NCBI GenBank assembly: GCA_001898235.1
Contig: MKTN01000052.1
Coordinates: 1 to 45,604, forward strand
Reading direction: 5' to 3'
From: Gammaproteobacteria bacterium 39-13
GTDB lineage: Bacteria; Pseudomonadota; Gammaproteobacteria; Berkiellales; Berkiellaceae
DNA length: 45,604 nucleotides
In this document: positions 24,393-33,369 of the stretch, one piece after another
Numbering within the stretch: the first letter of the stretch is position 1
Layout: each line of letters opens with the position of its first letter
Made by a program: the position numbers and the translations under genes
Notes under the pieces: generated by a model
What the model was told of the DNA's origin: nothing
What the model saw: only the letters and a program-made list of their open reading frames with translations
Database searches by the model: none

Positions 24393-24855
24393 TTAATTCT
24401 TCATGAGCCTGTCTTAAACGTTGGATTTCTTCTTCAAAAGCATGCACATCTTGGAAACGTCGATAAACAGAAGCAAAACGAACATAAGCCACATGATCTA
24501 TTTGCCGTAATTCTTCCATGATCCAATCACCTAGCACTTTAGTCAGCACTTCTCTTTCGCCAAAAGCACGCAATTTTCGTTTAATGCGGCTAATGGCTTC
24601 TTCCACGACTTCCATGCTGACAGGGCGCTTTTCCAAGGAGCGAAGCAATCCCTGCCTCAGCTTTTCCTCGTTAAACGGTTCTCTACTGGCATCACGTTTA
24701 ACCATTCGTGGCAATGTTAACTCTGCCACCTCATAAGTGGTAAAACGCTCAATGCATTCTAAGCACTCTCTTCGGCGGCGCACTTGATCGCCTTCACTGG
24801 CTAAACGAGAATCAATTACCTTGGTTTCATCACAACCACAAAATGGACAACGCAT
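24376..24855 (-). CDS. nrdR: Transcriptional repressor NrdR
   Basis: This 159-residue protein begins [17 protein letters not shown]. Its zinc ribbon uses C3, C6, C31 and C34, followed by an ATP-cone ([17 protein letters not shown], then [11 protein letters not shown]). It senses ATP/dATP and represses ribonucleotide reductase operons through NrdR boxes. It lies 17 nt after glyA and in front of ribD, the usual gammaproteobacterial position. AGGAG and AAGGG sites precede the ATG. Confidence 0.96.
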   Translation of the reverse strand: MRCPFCGCDETKVIDSRLASEGDQVRRRRECLECIERFTTYEVAELTLPRMVKRDASREPFNEEKLRQGLLRSLEKRPVSMEVVEEAISRIKRKLRAFGEREVLTKVLGDWIMEELRQIDHVAYVRFASVYRRFQDVHAFEEEIQRLRQAHEELNESCT

Positions 24856-24872
24856 ACCCTTTGTTGCTCCTT

Positions 24873-26138
24873 TTAGGTTCTAGGTGGACCATAAACAGGG
24901 AACTGCTTGCAAAGCGCTATCACTTCTTTTCTCACACGCTCTTGTACTGCAGTATCATGGATATCATCCATCACATCTGCCATCCAAGTAGCTAATTGCT
25001 CCATTTGTGGTTCTTTAAACCCTCTTGTTGTAACGGCAGGCGTACCCACGCGCAAACCACTTGTAACAAAAGGAGAACGTGGATCATTAGGTACTGTATT
25101 TTTGTTAACAGTAATATACGCATTGCCTAATGCAGCATCTGCCTCTTTTCCAGTTACGTTTTTATCAATGAGATCAATTAAAAATAAGTGATTTTCTGTC
25201 CCGCCAGAAACAATTTTATAACCTCTTTGTTGCAACCCTTTAGCAAGTGCTTTAGCGTTTTTCACAATTTGTTTTTGATATTCAACAAATTCTGGTTGCA
25301 ACGCTTCTTTGAAGGCAACCGCTTTCGCGGCAATCACGTGCATCAGGGGTCCCCCTTGAATACCGGGGAAAACTAAAGAATTAATCTTTTTCTCAATGTC
25401 AGGATTTGCTTTACCCATAATGAGTCCGCCGCGTGGACCGCGTAGGGTTTTATGCGTGGTGGAAGTTGTGACGTCTGCAATTTGCACAGGGGAAGGATAA
25501 ATACCTGCGGCAACAAGACCTGCTACATGAGCCATATCTACAAGCAAATAAGCCCCTACGCTATCCGCAATCTCTCTAAAACGTTGCCAATCAACGATAC
25601 CGGAATAAGCTGAAAAACCTGCGACTATCATTTTGGGTTGGTGTTGTTTAGCCAAAGCTTCTACCTGTTGATAGTCAATAACACCTGTGGTGGGATCAAT
25701 ACCGTATTGAAAAGCACGATAAATCTTGCCTGAAAAATTTACTTTTGCGCCATGCGTTAAATGGCCACCATGATCTAAGCTCATACCAAGGATGGCATCC
25801 CCCGGCTCTAGTAATGCCATATAAACGGCAGCATTGGCCTGAGATCCGGAATGTGGTTGTACATTCACGAAATCGGCGTTAAATAATTTTTTAGCTCGTT
25901 CAATGGCTAAGCTTTCAGCTATGTCCACATACTCGCAACCGCCGTAATAGCGCTTTCCAGGATAGCCCTCGGCGTATTTATTCGTTAAATCTGACCCTTG
26001 GGCCTCGAGCACGCGCGGACTAACATAATTTTCCGAAGCAATAAGTTCGATATGCTCCGATTGCCTGCGAGTTTCCTGCGCTAGAGCCTCAGCAAGTTCA
26101 TCATCAAAACCTTTAATTCTCATTTCTTGGGTGAACAT
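24873..26138 (-). CDS. glyA: Serine hydroxymethyltransferase
   Basis: This 421-residue PLP enzyme converts serine and tetrahydrofolate to glycine and methylene-THF. The ATG at 26138 is preceded by GAGG; a GTG one codon earlier is less likely. Recognisable parts are [20 protein letters not shown], the [20 protein letters not shown] family signature, the cofactor lysine in [15 protein letters not shown], and [15 protein letters not shown]. It heads the operon glyA-nrdR-ribD-ribB-ribH-nusB. No FMN riboswitch or other leader structure is recognised upstream. Confidence 0.97.
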   Translation of the reverse strand: MFTQEMRIKGFDDELAEALAQETRRQSEHIELIASENYVSPRVLEAQGSDLTNKYAEGYPGKRYYGGCEYVDIAESLAIERAKKLFNADFVNVQPHSGSQANAAVYMALLEPGDAILGMSLDHGGHLTHGAKVNFSGKIYRAFQYGIDPTTGVIDYQQVEALAKQHQPKMIVAGFSAYSGIVDWQRFREIADSVGAYLLVDMAHVAGLVAAGIYPSPVQIADVTTSTTHKTLRGPRGGLIMGKANPDIEKKINSLVFPGIQGGPLMHVIAAKAVAFKEALQPEFVEYQKQIVKNAKALAKGLQQRGYKIVSGGTENHLFLIDLIDKNVTGKEADAALGNAYITVNKNTVPNDPRSPFVTSGLRVGTPAVTTRGFKEPQMEQLATWMADVMDDIHDTAVQERVRKEVIALCKQFPVYGPPRT

Positions 26139-26307
26139 CACTTATTCCTCTTCATTTTTTGGCTCTTTAAGGCGCTATTGTAACTCAGCTCCCTGCCGGC
26201 GCCCATCCCAAAACGGATGTTTGCGGTGAATAAAAGGCGCCAACGCATTGAATTAGCAAGCCCTTTGCGATAGCGTGTACCTCACAAAACAAGGGGAACA
26301 AGTGTCT

Positions 26308-27987
26308 ATGTCAAATAAAACCATTTTTTCAATGCTTCAAGTGGGCAAAATTGTGCCCCCAAAACGAGAAATTCTAAAAGATATCTCTCTTTCTTTCTTC
26401 TATGGCGCAAAAATTGGCGTGTTGGGCCTTAACGGTTCGGGTAAATCCACGCTATTGCGTATTATTGCCGGCCAAGATAAAGAACATGTAGGCGAGATAA
26501 CTTACCAAAAAGGATTGAAGTTTGGCTATCTTCCCCAAGAGCCACAGCTTGATCCCAATAAAGATGTTCGTGGCAATGTTGAAGATGGTGTCCGTGAAAT
26601 CAAAGATCTGCTGACTCGCTTTGATGAGATTAGTGCCAAGTTTGCAGAGCCCATGGACGATAACGAAATGCAAGCATTGCTCGAAGAGCAAGGTCGCTTG
26701 CAAGATAAAATTGATGCCATTGGCGCTTGGGAACTTGATCGCAAACTCGAAATGGCAGCCGATTCATTACGCTTACCGCCCTGGGATGCAGATGTTAACA
26801 AACTCTCCGGCGGTGAAAGACGTCGTGTTGCTTTATGTAAGCTCTTACTTTCCGCACCAGACGTATTACTGCTGGACGAACCAACCAACCATTTGGATGC
26901 TGAAAGTGTTGCCTGGTTAGAAAAATATTTACAAGATTTTCCCGGTACCGTCATTGCAGTCACCCATGATCGTTACTTCTTAGATAATGTCGCCGGCTGG
27001 ATTTTAGAGCTTGATAGAGGTCGTGGTATACCTTTTGAAGGTAATTATAGCAACTGGTTAGAATATAAAGAAAAACGTCTTGAGCAAGAAAAAAGACAAG
27101 AAGCTTCTCATCAACGCACGCTTACCGCGGAGTTGGAATGGGTTCGCACCAATCCTAAAGGACGGCGTAAGAAAAACAAAGCGCGTGTTGCAAACTTTGA
27201 AGAGCTTATGTCTAAAGAGTTCCAAACTCGTAACGAAACACAAGAATTATACATTCCACCAGGACCACGCTTGGGAGAAAATGTTATTCAATTAGACAAG
27301 ATCTCCAAATCGCTAGGTGGCAGATTGCTCATTGAAAATCTATCTGTAAAAATTCCACGAGGGGCGATTATCGGGATCATTGGACCTAATGGTGCTGGTA
27401 AAACAACCTTGTTCAAAATGTTGACTGGAGAAGAAAAGCCAGATGAAGGTACCATCACTATTGGTGATACGGTAAAACTCTCTTATGTCAATCAATCACG
27501 TGATAGTTTAGACGACAAAAAATCTGTTTGGGAAGAAGTCTCAGATGGTTTAGATTACATTTCTGTGGGCCAGTTCTCTATGCCTTCTCGCGCCTACGTT
27601 GGTCGCTTTAATTTTAAAGGAACCGATCAACAAAAAATAATTGGTACGCTCTCTGGTGGGGAACGCAATCGCGTCCATCTTGCCAAGTTAGTTCGCAGTG
27701 GCGGTAATGTGTTATTACTCGACGAGCCTACCAACGATTTGGATGTAGAAACCTTGCGCGCTTTAGAAGAAGGTTTATTGGCGTTTCCAGGCTGCGTATT
27801 AGTGATCTCACATGATCGCTGGTTCTTAGATCGCGTTGCAACCCACATTCTTTCTTTTGAAGGTGATAGCACCGTCAAATGGTTTGAAGGTAGCTATAGT
27901 GAATATGAGAAAGATCATCTTGAGCGCCTAGGTGCTGAAGCTGTGCAACCACATCGGATTAAATACAAACCATTAGTGGAAGCGTAA
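26308..27987 (+). CDS. ettA: Energy-dependent translational throttle protein EttA (ABC-F)
   Basis: Starting at the ATG at 26308 (559 residues) aligns with Escherichia coli EttA (555). An in-frame GTG at 26302 is nearer the AAGGGGA site and is an alternative. Tandem ABC domains have GLNGSGKST and LSGGERRRVALCK, then GPNGAGKTT and LSGGERNRVHLAK. Each has LLLDEPTN; the arm and linker helices (KEKRLEQEKRQEASHQRTL, then NPKGRRKKNKARV) lie between them. EttA binds the ribosomal E site and gates translation by the ATP/ADP ratio. It is cytoplasmic, monocistronic and followed by a strong terminator. Confidence 0.95.
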   Translation: MSNKTIFSMLQVGKIVPPKREILKDISLSFFYGAKIGVLGLNGSGKSTLLRIIAGQDKEHVGEITYQKGLKFGYLPQEPQLDPNKDVRGNVEDGVREIKDLLTRFDEISAKFAEPMDDNEMQALLEEQGRLQDKIDAIGAWELDRKLEMAADSLRLPPWDADVNKLSGGERRRVALCKLLLSAPDVLLLDEPTNHLDAESVAWLEKYLQDFPGTVIAVTHDRYFLDNVAGWILELDRGRGIPFEGNYSNWLEYKEKRLEQEKRQEASHQRTLTAELEWVRTNPKGRRKKNKARVANFEELMSKEFQTRNETQELYIPPGPRLGENVIQLDKISKSLGGRLLIENLSVKIPRGAIIGIIGPNGAGKTTLFKMLTGEEKPDEGTITIGDTVKLSYVNQSRDSLDDKKSVWEEVSDGLDYISVGQFSMPSRAYVGRFNFKGTDQQKIIGTLSGGERNRVHLAKLVRSGGNVLLLDEPTNDLDVETLRALEEGLLAFPGCVLVISHDRWFLDRVATHILSFEGDSTVKWFEGSYSEYEKDHLERLGAEAVQPHRIKYKPLVEA

Positions 27988-28007
27988 GCGCTTTATTTCT
28001 TTCTTTA

Positions 28008-28041
28008 GGGTGCATTTTATTTTTAAATGCACCCTTTCTTC
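28008..28041 (+). terminator. Intrinsic terminator of ettA
   Basis: GGGTGCATTT (28008-28017) and AAATGCACCC (28025-28034) form a perfect 10-bp stem with a 7-nt loop. TTTCTTC follows, 20 nt after the stop codon. Confidence 0.88.
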
Positions 28042-28548
28042 TCTCATTTAACATGGGTGATTCTCACAAGCTAGAACTTTTTCCTTCTTTTAAGCCTAAG
28101 AACACTTTTTTCTAAATACAACAGTAATCGAAATGATATGATGAGACATCCAAGAACTCACAACGCTAACCATTTCCAAGTGCAAGTGCCGTACTAAAAA
28201 TAATAAAAATATTTTTGGAGATAGTAGCTGCATCAAAAAACGCCGTAATCAATTATGATAATTTAATTAAAATCGCAATTGTTAAAAACCAGCCATTCAC
28301 CGATAGCAAAGAATACTTTGCTGCACTAATAAAATTAACAAAAGCACCCAATCACGCAGCATTTTCTCAAAGGGGGATAGAGCAATAGATTGCCTGAAAA
28401 TATGAAAATAGTTTGAAGCAATAAATATCTTTATTTTTCATTTCCTCTTGCTTTCCTGCCTGCAGGGTCCTTTCCAAATCCAAAAGTGCAATGTCACAAT
28501 ACATGAACTTTTTTATATTTTCATAGTCATAAAATTACAGAGGTGGGT
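28042..28548. other. Intergenic region upstream of the large ankyrin gene
   Basis: About 500 nt without a convincing gene. One open frame on the plus strand, 28215-28388, would need a TTG start and has no Shine-Dalgarno. Its 57-codon product (ending KLTKAPNHAAFSQRGIEQ) could be a gene remnant. The last 50 nt are AT-rich and should contain the promoter for the gene at 28549, but no -35/-10 pair is clear. Confidence 0.45.
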
Positions 28549-31500
28549 ATGAAAACATTTGAAAATGACCTCAGAGCATTTACTGACGCTTGTGATGAAA
28601 ACGATGTAACTACAGCCACTGAATTACTTAAAATAAAAGAGATAGCAGAGGTAGTGGGTGCTAATGCCGATGTTTTCCTCAAAGCAATGGTTGAACAAGG
28701 CAATGCTGAAATACTAATGCTACTTTTAACCATAGAAAAAGTAAAAGTATACGCCGAAAAAAATTTCGAATTGGCTTCTCATTTAAGTACTCAAACGGGT
28801 ATTTCAATGGATAAAGCATTGATCACCGCTGAGTTTCTTAATGCTTGTATGGAGAATAGGATTGACACGGCAAGAACACTTTCTAAAAACAAAATAATAA
28901 TTGATTCTTTCCAAGACTCTCTTCAAAATTTGCTAACGGATGTTATCAGTAGTGGTGATAACGTCGAAATAGTAAAGATAGTGCTAGATATGGATGCAGC
29001 CTTAGAAACCCCTCAATTAGATTATGATCAACTGCTTAAGAATGCGATCGATAGTAATCGAGCTGAAATTGTACAAACATTGTTAAGTAAGCGCGCAACC
29101 TCTAATTTTCAAACTGATGATCTTATTTTAAAAGCATTTCTTTCTGCATGTAGAAACAATCAAATCGAATTGGCAACGGCTTTAACAGAGCAAAATGTCA
29201 TAAACGAGTATCTTGATGGCCTTATAGGCCGTAGATTTCTCGAAGAAATGATTACATCTGGGCATTTTAAAATTGTACAATTATTGATGAATAAAGATAA
29301 GATTCAGGCAAACGCACATGAATCCAACAATCGCCCACTCAATTTAGCTATTGAATATGGACACGCAGACATTGCAAGATTACTCTTAACGCTGACACAA
29401 ATCAAAAAACTAGCTTATCAAAAACATAGCGCTGAATTCGAGAATGGCGCTAAAAAAGGCCAAGATGAAGTAGATGTATTAATATTGCAAAAATTCAAAG
29501 ATTCGTGTTCAGTCAATAATCTTAAAACAGCTTCTGCTTTATTAGAGCAAAAAGTAGTGAAAGAGTACTGCGCTAATATAGAGCTTTCGTTTCTGATGAA
29601 AATCGTTAATCGCGGTTATGTCAAAATAATAAATTTACTTATTAGTTCCGGAAACATTAATGAAATCGCTGCTGCAAATGATAATGAATTACTCAACCGA
29701 GCTATTAAAAATGATCAACCTGATATAATAAAAGCACTTCTCAAAATAGAAAAAGTAAAAAAAATAGTGTTGCAAAAACTAGGTGATGAATTTGAAAAAA
29801 GAACTAAACAAGGGTATACAGAAACTGACGTGTTGTTTTTGAATGCTTTTGAGAACGCCTGTATCAACAATGATATTCCATTTGTCACGTTATTATCAAA
29901 GAAAGAAGCATTGAAGAAATTTTGCTCAAATCTAGAGAGTGATTTTCTTAAAAAGATCATGCAGCAAGGGCATACTGAAATAATAAAAATTTTGGCAAAC
30001 TTATCTGCCAACAACGCTGATGCAATTTTGGTAAGCGCTTGTGAAAATGGTTACACCAACATAGTGAAATTTCTCCTTACTATCCCTTCAGTAAAAATGC
30101 GAGCTGTAGAGAATAGCAATCAAGTGCTCAACGCAGCAGCTAATGGCGGCAACTCAGATATCGTCAAATTGCTGCTTGAAATAGGTGCGATCAAGGAAAA
30201 AGTTGCCTCTTCGGTAGGAACAGGAGAAATTTCCAAAAAGGTAGTGCCAGCATTATACGAGGCCGATATCTCAACATTTTCTAGTATAATTTTTGCCGAA
30301 GAATCTAAAGATAAAAAAAGAGAAAAGCAGGAAAGCATTACTGCATATCCGAATGTTATTTATAACAATGTACAATATGGTGCTGTTCCAAGTGGCTACA
30401 CAGGTACTTACCAATTAGGCTCCCCTTTGTATGTGGGTACAACACAAACCTCATCGGTGGGTTATAACATTCATCTCCCCCCCCAAGACATGCCAATAAA
30501 AAACGTTATTGTTGAAGTTTACGGAGGATTTCAGGCAAAAGACAAGAACACGGCAATGTTTACGCCTGGAGCCTTGTCTGATAAGGACAAGCAATTAGTT
30601 AATAATGGAACTATAGTCGTAAAATTAAACTTACCCGATCTTTTAAAACTAGATGTCTATCAATCAGAAATGAGTGAAGCATTGCATAAAGAAATTCACG
30701 AAGCAATTAATCTTTTCTTTCAAACCCTTAAAAATTCTCCAGAAAAATTGCATGAAAGCTTAAAAGATCATCATTTTGAAGACTTAGCAATTTTCTTGTA
30801 TGGTTCAAGTTTTGGTGGCAGGACAGCTGTAAGACATGCAGAGCTTTATCCGCATACTTTTAACGGATATATTTCACATGATGGATATTTATCTTTTGCG
30901 ATGTCTCAAAAGGCTGATTTGATAAAACGTCCTCAGTATGCTTCTCATCTCGATCCCTCTCCTGATACAGAAATTCAAAAAATATCTGAACCAGTACTGT
31001 TATTGCACAACATGGATGATAATAATGTAAATGCAAAAGTCACCTTAAACTTTCATCAAAAATTAGTCGATAACGGAAAAGCAGATCTTATACGCACCTG
31101 TATTACTCAAGCAGGAAATCCTATTTCTTCTAATGCAGCAAATAAAGGTCATTATATCCCGGAACACCAAGAAGATTTTATCCGCTATACAAATACTCTT
31201 ATGGACTTCATGGCAAAAGGCCCTTCCTCTTTACCTGGTATCACGCAATGGCAACTATATCACTATAACAAATTAGCGAATAAATCTTACGTATCAGCCA
31301 GTTTAAAACAAAGATTTATCGCTGAAATTCTCAACAAAGGTAGACTAGATAGACGAGAATATGAAAGAGCACGACAATTCGGCTTACAATCTGATGATAC
31401 TATCTGGACTCGACACTATAAACCTATTTTTTATGCATTGCATTTTGTTCAAACGCTTGTTCAAGACAAAACTGCTTTAATTAAAGAAATTACTCGTTTG

Positions 31501-32304
31501 GAAAATGATGAACTCTTAAGTGACGAAGTGGTAAAAAATGCCTTAAGATTACAATCAAATACATTTTGCGGGTATTTAAAAGAACAATATGGACTTAATG
31601 TATCAAAAGAAAATCTTGAGACACCAGAAATGATAAATATGTTCAAGAAGCAAATTTCAACGCTCGCAACACAACAACCTGCGAAGGTTCGCTTTATGTT
31701 AGATGCGCTCTATCAAGCTAATCCACAACTATTAATTTCTTTGCATCCTGAATTTGCCAAAGATCCTCAACTGGAAAAAATGGCAATGCTTGCCAAAGAA
31801 AAACTAAAGAGAACCTTATCAAGAGAACATACTATGATAACAAGCCTATGGCAGCAAGCCGCCAAACAGCGCGTTGAAACTACTCGCCCACAAAGAATAT
31901 TGGATAAATTTGAAGCAATAAAAAAACAATCATTTACAGATAATAAAAAATTGTATGCTGAATTAATAAAATTATCAAAAATGCTCAATGATAAAAAAAA
32001 GATCAATATTGTTATTGAACTCCTTGATAACTTAATTGAACATTTTGAAGTGCTAAATCAAAATAATGAAAAACCAGCTATAACAAATCTTATTTATGCC
32101 AAACTTGCTAAAGCTATATTAATTGAAGATCAAGAGCTTATCGAACAATCTAAAAAGGAAACATCAGGGATCTTATTAAAAAATATGTACCCGGATAAAG
32201 CGGGTGATAGTGAGCAAGAAATTTGCAACAAGCTTATCGATGAGCATCTTATCTCACTAAGTGATAAACATCCTCCTAAACAACATTCACTCAAAGGAGG
32301 ATAG
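28549..32304 (+). CDS. Large ankyrin-repeat protein with internal alpha/beta-hydrolase (S9-like) domain
   Basis: Starting at the ATG at 28549 (AGAGGTGG upstream) gives 1251 residues. Residues about 1-560 contain irregular ankyrin repeats, the clearest being LNLAIEYGHADIARLLLTL, LNRAIKNDQPDIIKALLKI and LNAAANGGNSDIVKLLLEIG. Residues about 620-920 form an alpha/beta-hydrolase resembling prolyl-oligopeptidase-type enzymes. The nucleophile elbow is YGSSFGGRTAVRHAELYP (Ser754), followed by VLLLHNMDDNNV (Asp823/824) and NKGHYIP (His868), a complete triad in order. The last 330 residues are helical and charged. No signal peptide is present. Ankyrins plus an enzyme domain are typical of translocated effectors; esterase or peptidase activity is predicted and the substrate unknown. 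Confidence 0.82.
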   Translation: MKTFENDLRAFTDACDENDVTTATELLKIKEIAEVVGANADVFLKAMVEQGNAEILMLLLTIEKVKVYAEKNFELASHLSTQTGISMDKALITAEFLNACMENRIDTARTLSKNKIIIDSFQDSLQNLLTDVISSGDNVEIVKIVLDMDAALETPQLDYDQLLKNAIDSNRAEIVQTLLSKRATSNFQTDDLILKAFLSACRNNQIELATALTEQNVINEYLDGLIGRRFLEEMITSGHFKIVQLLMNKDKIQANAHESNNRPLNLAIEYGHADIARLLLTLTQIKKLAYQKHSAEFENGAKKGQDEVDVLILQKFKDSCSVNNLKTASALLEQKVVKEYCANIELSFLMKIVNRGYVKIINLLISSGNINEIAAANDNELLNRAIKNDQPDIIKALLKIEKVKKIVLQKLGDEFEKRTKQGYTETDVLFLNAFENACINNDIPFVTLLSKKEALKKFCSNLESDFLKKIMQQGHTEIIKILANLSANNADAILVSACENGYTNIVKFLLTIPSVKMRAVENSNQVLNAAANGGNSDIVKLLLEIGAIKEKVASSVGTGEISKKVVPALYEADISTFSSIIFAEESKDKKREKQESITAYPNVIYNNVQYGAVPSGYTGTYQLGSPLYVGTTQTSSVGYNIHLPPQDMPIKNVIVEVYGGFQAKDKNTAMFTPGALSDKDKQLVNNGTIVVKLNLPDLLKLDVYQSEMSEALHKEIHEAINLFFQTLKNSPEKLHESLKDHHFEDLAIFLYGSSFGGRTAVRHAELYPHTFNGYISHDGYLSFAMSQKADLIKRPQYASHLDPSPDTEIQKISEPVLLLHNMDDNNVNAKVTLNFHQKLVDNGKADLIRTCITQAGNPISSNAANKGHYIPEHQEDFIRYTNTLMDFMAKGPSSLPGITQWQLYHYNKLANKSYVSASLKQRFIAEILNKGRLDRREYERARQFGLQSDDTIWTRHYKPIFYALHFVQTLVQDKTALIKEITRLENDELLSDEVVKNALRLQSNTFCGYLKEQYGLNVSKENLETPEMINMFKKQISTLATQQPAKVRFMLDALYQANPQLLISLHPEFAKDPQLEKMAMLAKEKLKRTLSREHTMITSLWQQAAKQRVETTRPQRILDKFEAIKKQSFTDNKKLYAELIKLSKMLNDKKKINIVIELLDNLIEHFEVLNQNNEKPAITNLIYAKLAKAILIEDQELIEQSKKETSGILLKNMYPDKAGDSEQEICNKLIDEHLISLSDKHPPKQHSLKGG

Positions 32305-32461
32305 GTATTTGAAGTTGGGTAGTCATTTCATAATCAATAAAATTGATTTTAGTAATTCCAAGACAATTAGAATATTACCACTATGCAAACCAGCATGATA
32401 AATTTCTTCTGCCTCAACGTTTGCAATTTTTCAAATGCAGATAATAAATAGGTGCTTCTTT

Positions 32462-32493
32462 AAAGGAATTTAAATAAATATCTAAATTCCTTT
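32462..32493. terminator. Stem-loop downstream of the large ankyrin gene
   Basis: AAAGGAATTTA (32462-32472) and TAAATTCCTTT (32483-32493) are perfect 11-bp arms. The structure is about 160 nt past the stop codon, so termination of that gene is possible but not certain. Confidence 0.45.
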
Positions 32494-32551
32494 CGAAGAG
32501 ATGTGTAAAAATCCGCCAATATCTTTCAGGATAGATAGACAAAATTCCTTA

Positions 32552-32589
32552 ATGCTTGATCCCTCCTTCTGTAGAGAGGAATCAAGCAT
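32552..32589 (-). terminator. Stem-loop downstream of the Pro-rich secreted protein gene
   Basis: ATGCTTGAT (32552-32560) pairs with ATCAAGCAT (32581-32589), with further CCCTC/GAGG pairing inside. It lies 8 nt after the minus-strand stop at 32597. No clear T-run follows. Confidence 0.5.
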
Positions 32590-32596
32590 CATTCAC

Positions 32597-33232
32597 TTAA
32601 GGTTTAGGTACCACCAAATCTCCTGGTGCTTTAGGTAATTGCTCGTCGCCTGGCGCAGGAGGTGGTGTTTGCGTGCCTGTGGGCGGAGGCGGCAGTGTTT
32701 GTGCACCTGTTGGTGGAGGTGGTGGTGCTTGCGTTGCTCCCCCAGGTACAGCAGCTGCTGGTTGCGTGCCAAGGGCTGGTGCAACGGGGGTCGTACCGAC
32801 GCTTGGAGCACCATTTCCGAAGGTAAATTGACAATTCATGGCTTCAAAATTTTGGCAAACCTTGCCTGTCCAGCTTGCTTTGATCTTCTCAGTTGTTCTC
32901 AAACGCACCGTCATCCAGTTGGTTGTTTTACCATCATCATTTGGCCATTGATAATAACAGGTAAGTTGATCATTCTCGAAAGAAGCTTGCATAAATGTAA
33001 ATTTAGCTGCCGCTGTTTCTGGCGGTTTATTATTATTCGAAAAATAATCAAGATACCAATTTAATTTGCCACCCGTTTGCCATTGTGCCCCTATTCCTTC
33101 TTTAGTAGCATGATCCATCGCTTCCTTTGCCAGCGGGCAACTGTCTGCTTGTGCTAAAGCCGGAGATAAAAAAACCGTGGCAATTGCTAGAATTTTCACT
33201 GTTTTTTTATTAAGTGCTGTTAGTTTTTTCAT
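32597..33232 (-). CDS. Secreted hypothetical protein with Pro/Thr-rich C-terminal tail
   Basis: The ATG at 33232 has GAGG six nucleotides upstream and gives 211 residues. The signal peptide is MKKLTALNKKTVKILAIATV with cleavage after ALAQA. The mature domain of about 120 residues has four Cys (DSCPLAKE, LTCYYQWP, GKVCQNFE, MNCQFTFG), probably two disulfides, and many Trp and Tyr. The tail repeats PPPPPTGAQTLPPPPTGTQT and is extended. No family is recognised. Location is periplasmic or extracellular. Regulation is not visible. Confidence 0.7.
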   Translation of the reverse strand: MKKLTALNKKTVKILAIATVFLSPALAQADSCPLAKEAMDHATKEGIGAQWQTGGKLNWYLDYFSNNNKPPETAAAKFTFMQASFENDQLTCYYQWPNDDGKTTNWMTVRLRTTEKIKASWTGKVCQNFEAMNCQFTFGNGAPSVGTTPVAPALGTQPAAAVPGGATQAPPPPPTGAQTLPPPPTGTQTPPPAPGDEQLPKAPGDLVVPKP

Positions 33233-33369
33233 CAGTAGCCTCATCGTTCGAGATTTTATGTCAATCAATTAAAAAGTATAGGCATTGAAACTGTGTTTTT
33301 CTCCTGGTTTTTTATCAAGAAGCTTCTTTTTAAATATGATATAAGTATAAGGATAATAAGTGAGGCCTT

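Noticed and set aside
26139-26307. FMN or other riboswitch upstream of the glyA-nrdR-rib operon
   Set aside because: No conserved RFN-element or glycine-riboswitch core is recognisable in the 169-nt glyA-ettA spacer. The rib genes overlap their upstream neighbours, leaving no room for an internal riboswitch.
28215-28388. 57-codon open frame upstream of the large ankyrin gene
   Set aside because: It needs a TTG start, lacks a Shine-Dalgarno and has no recognisable family, so it is mentioned only as a possible remnant.
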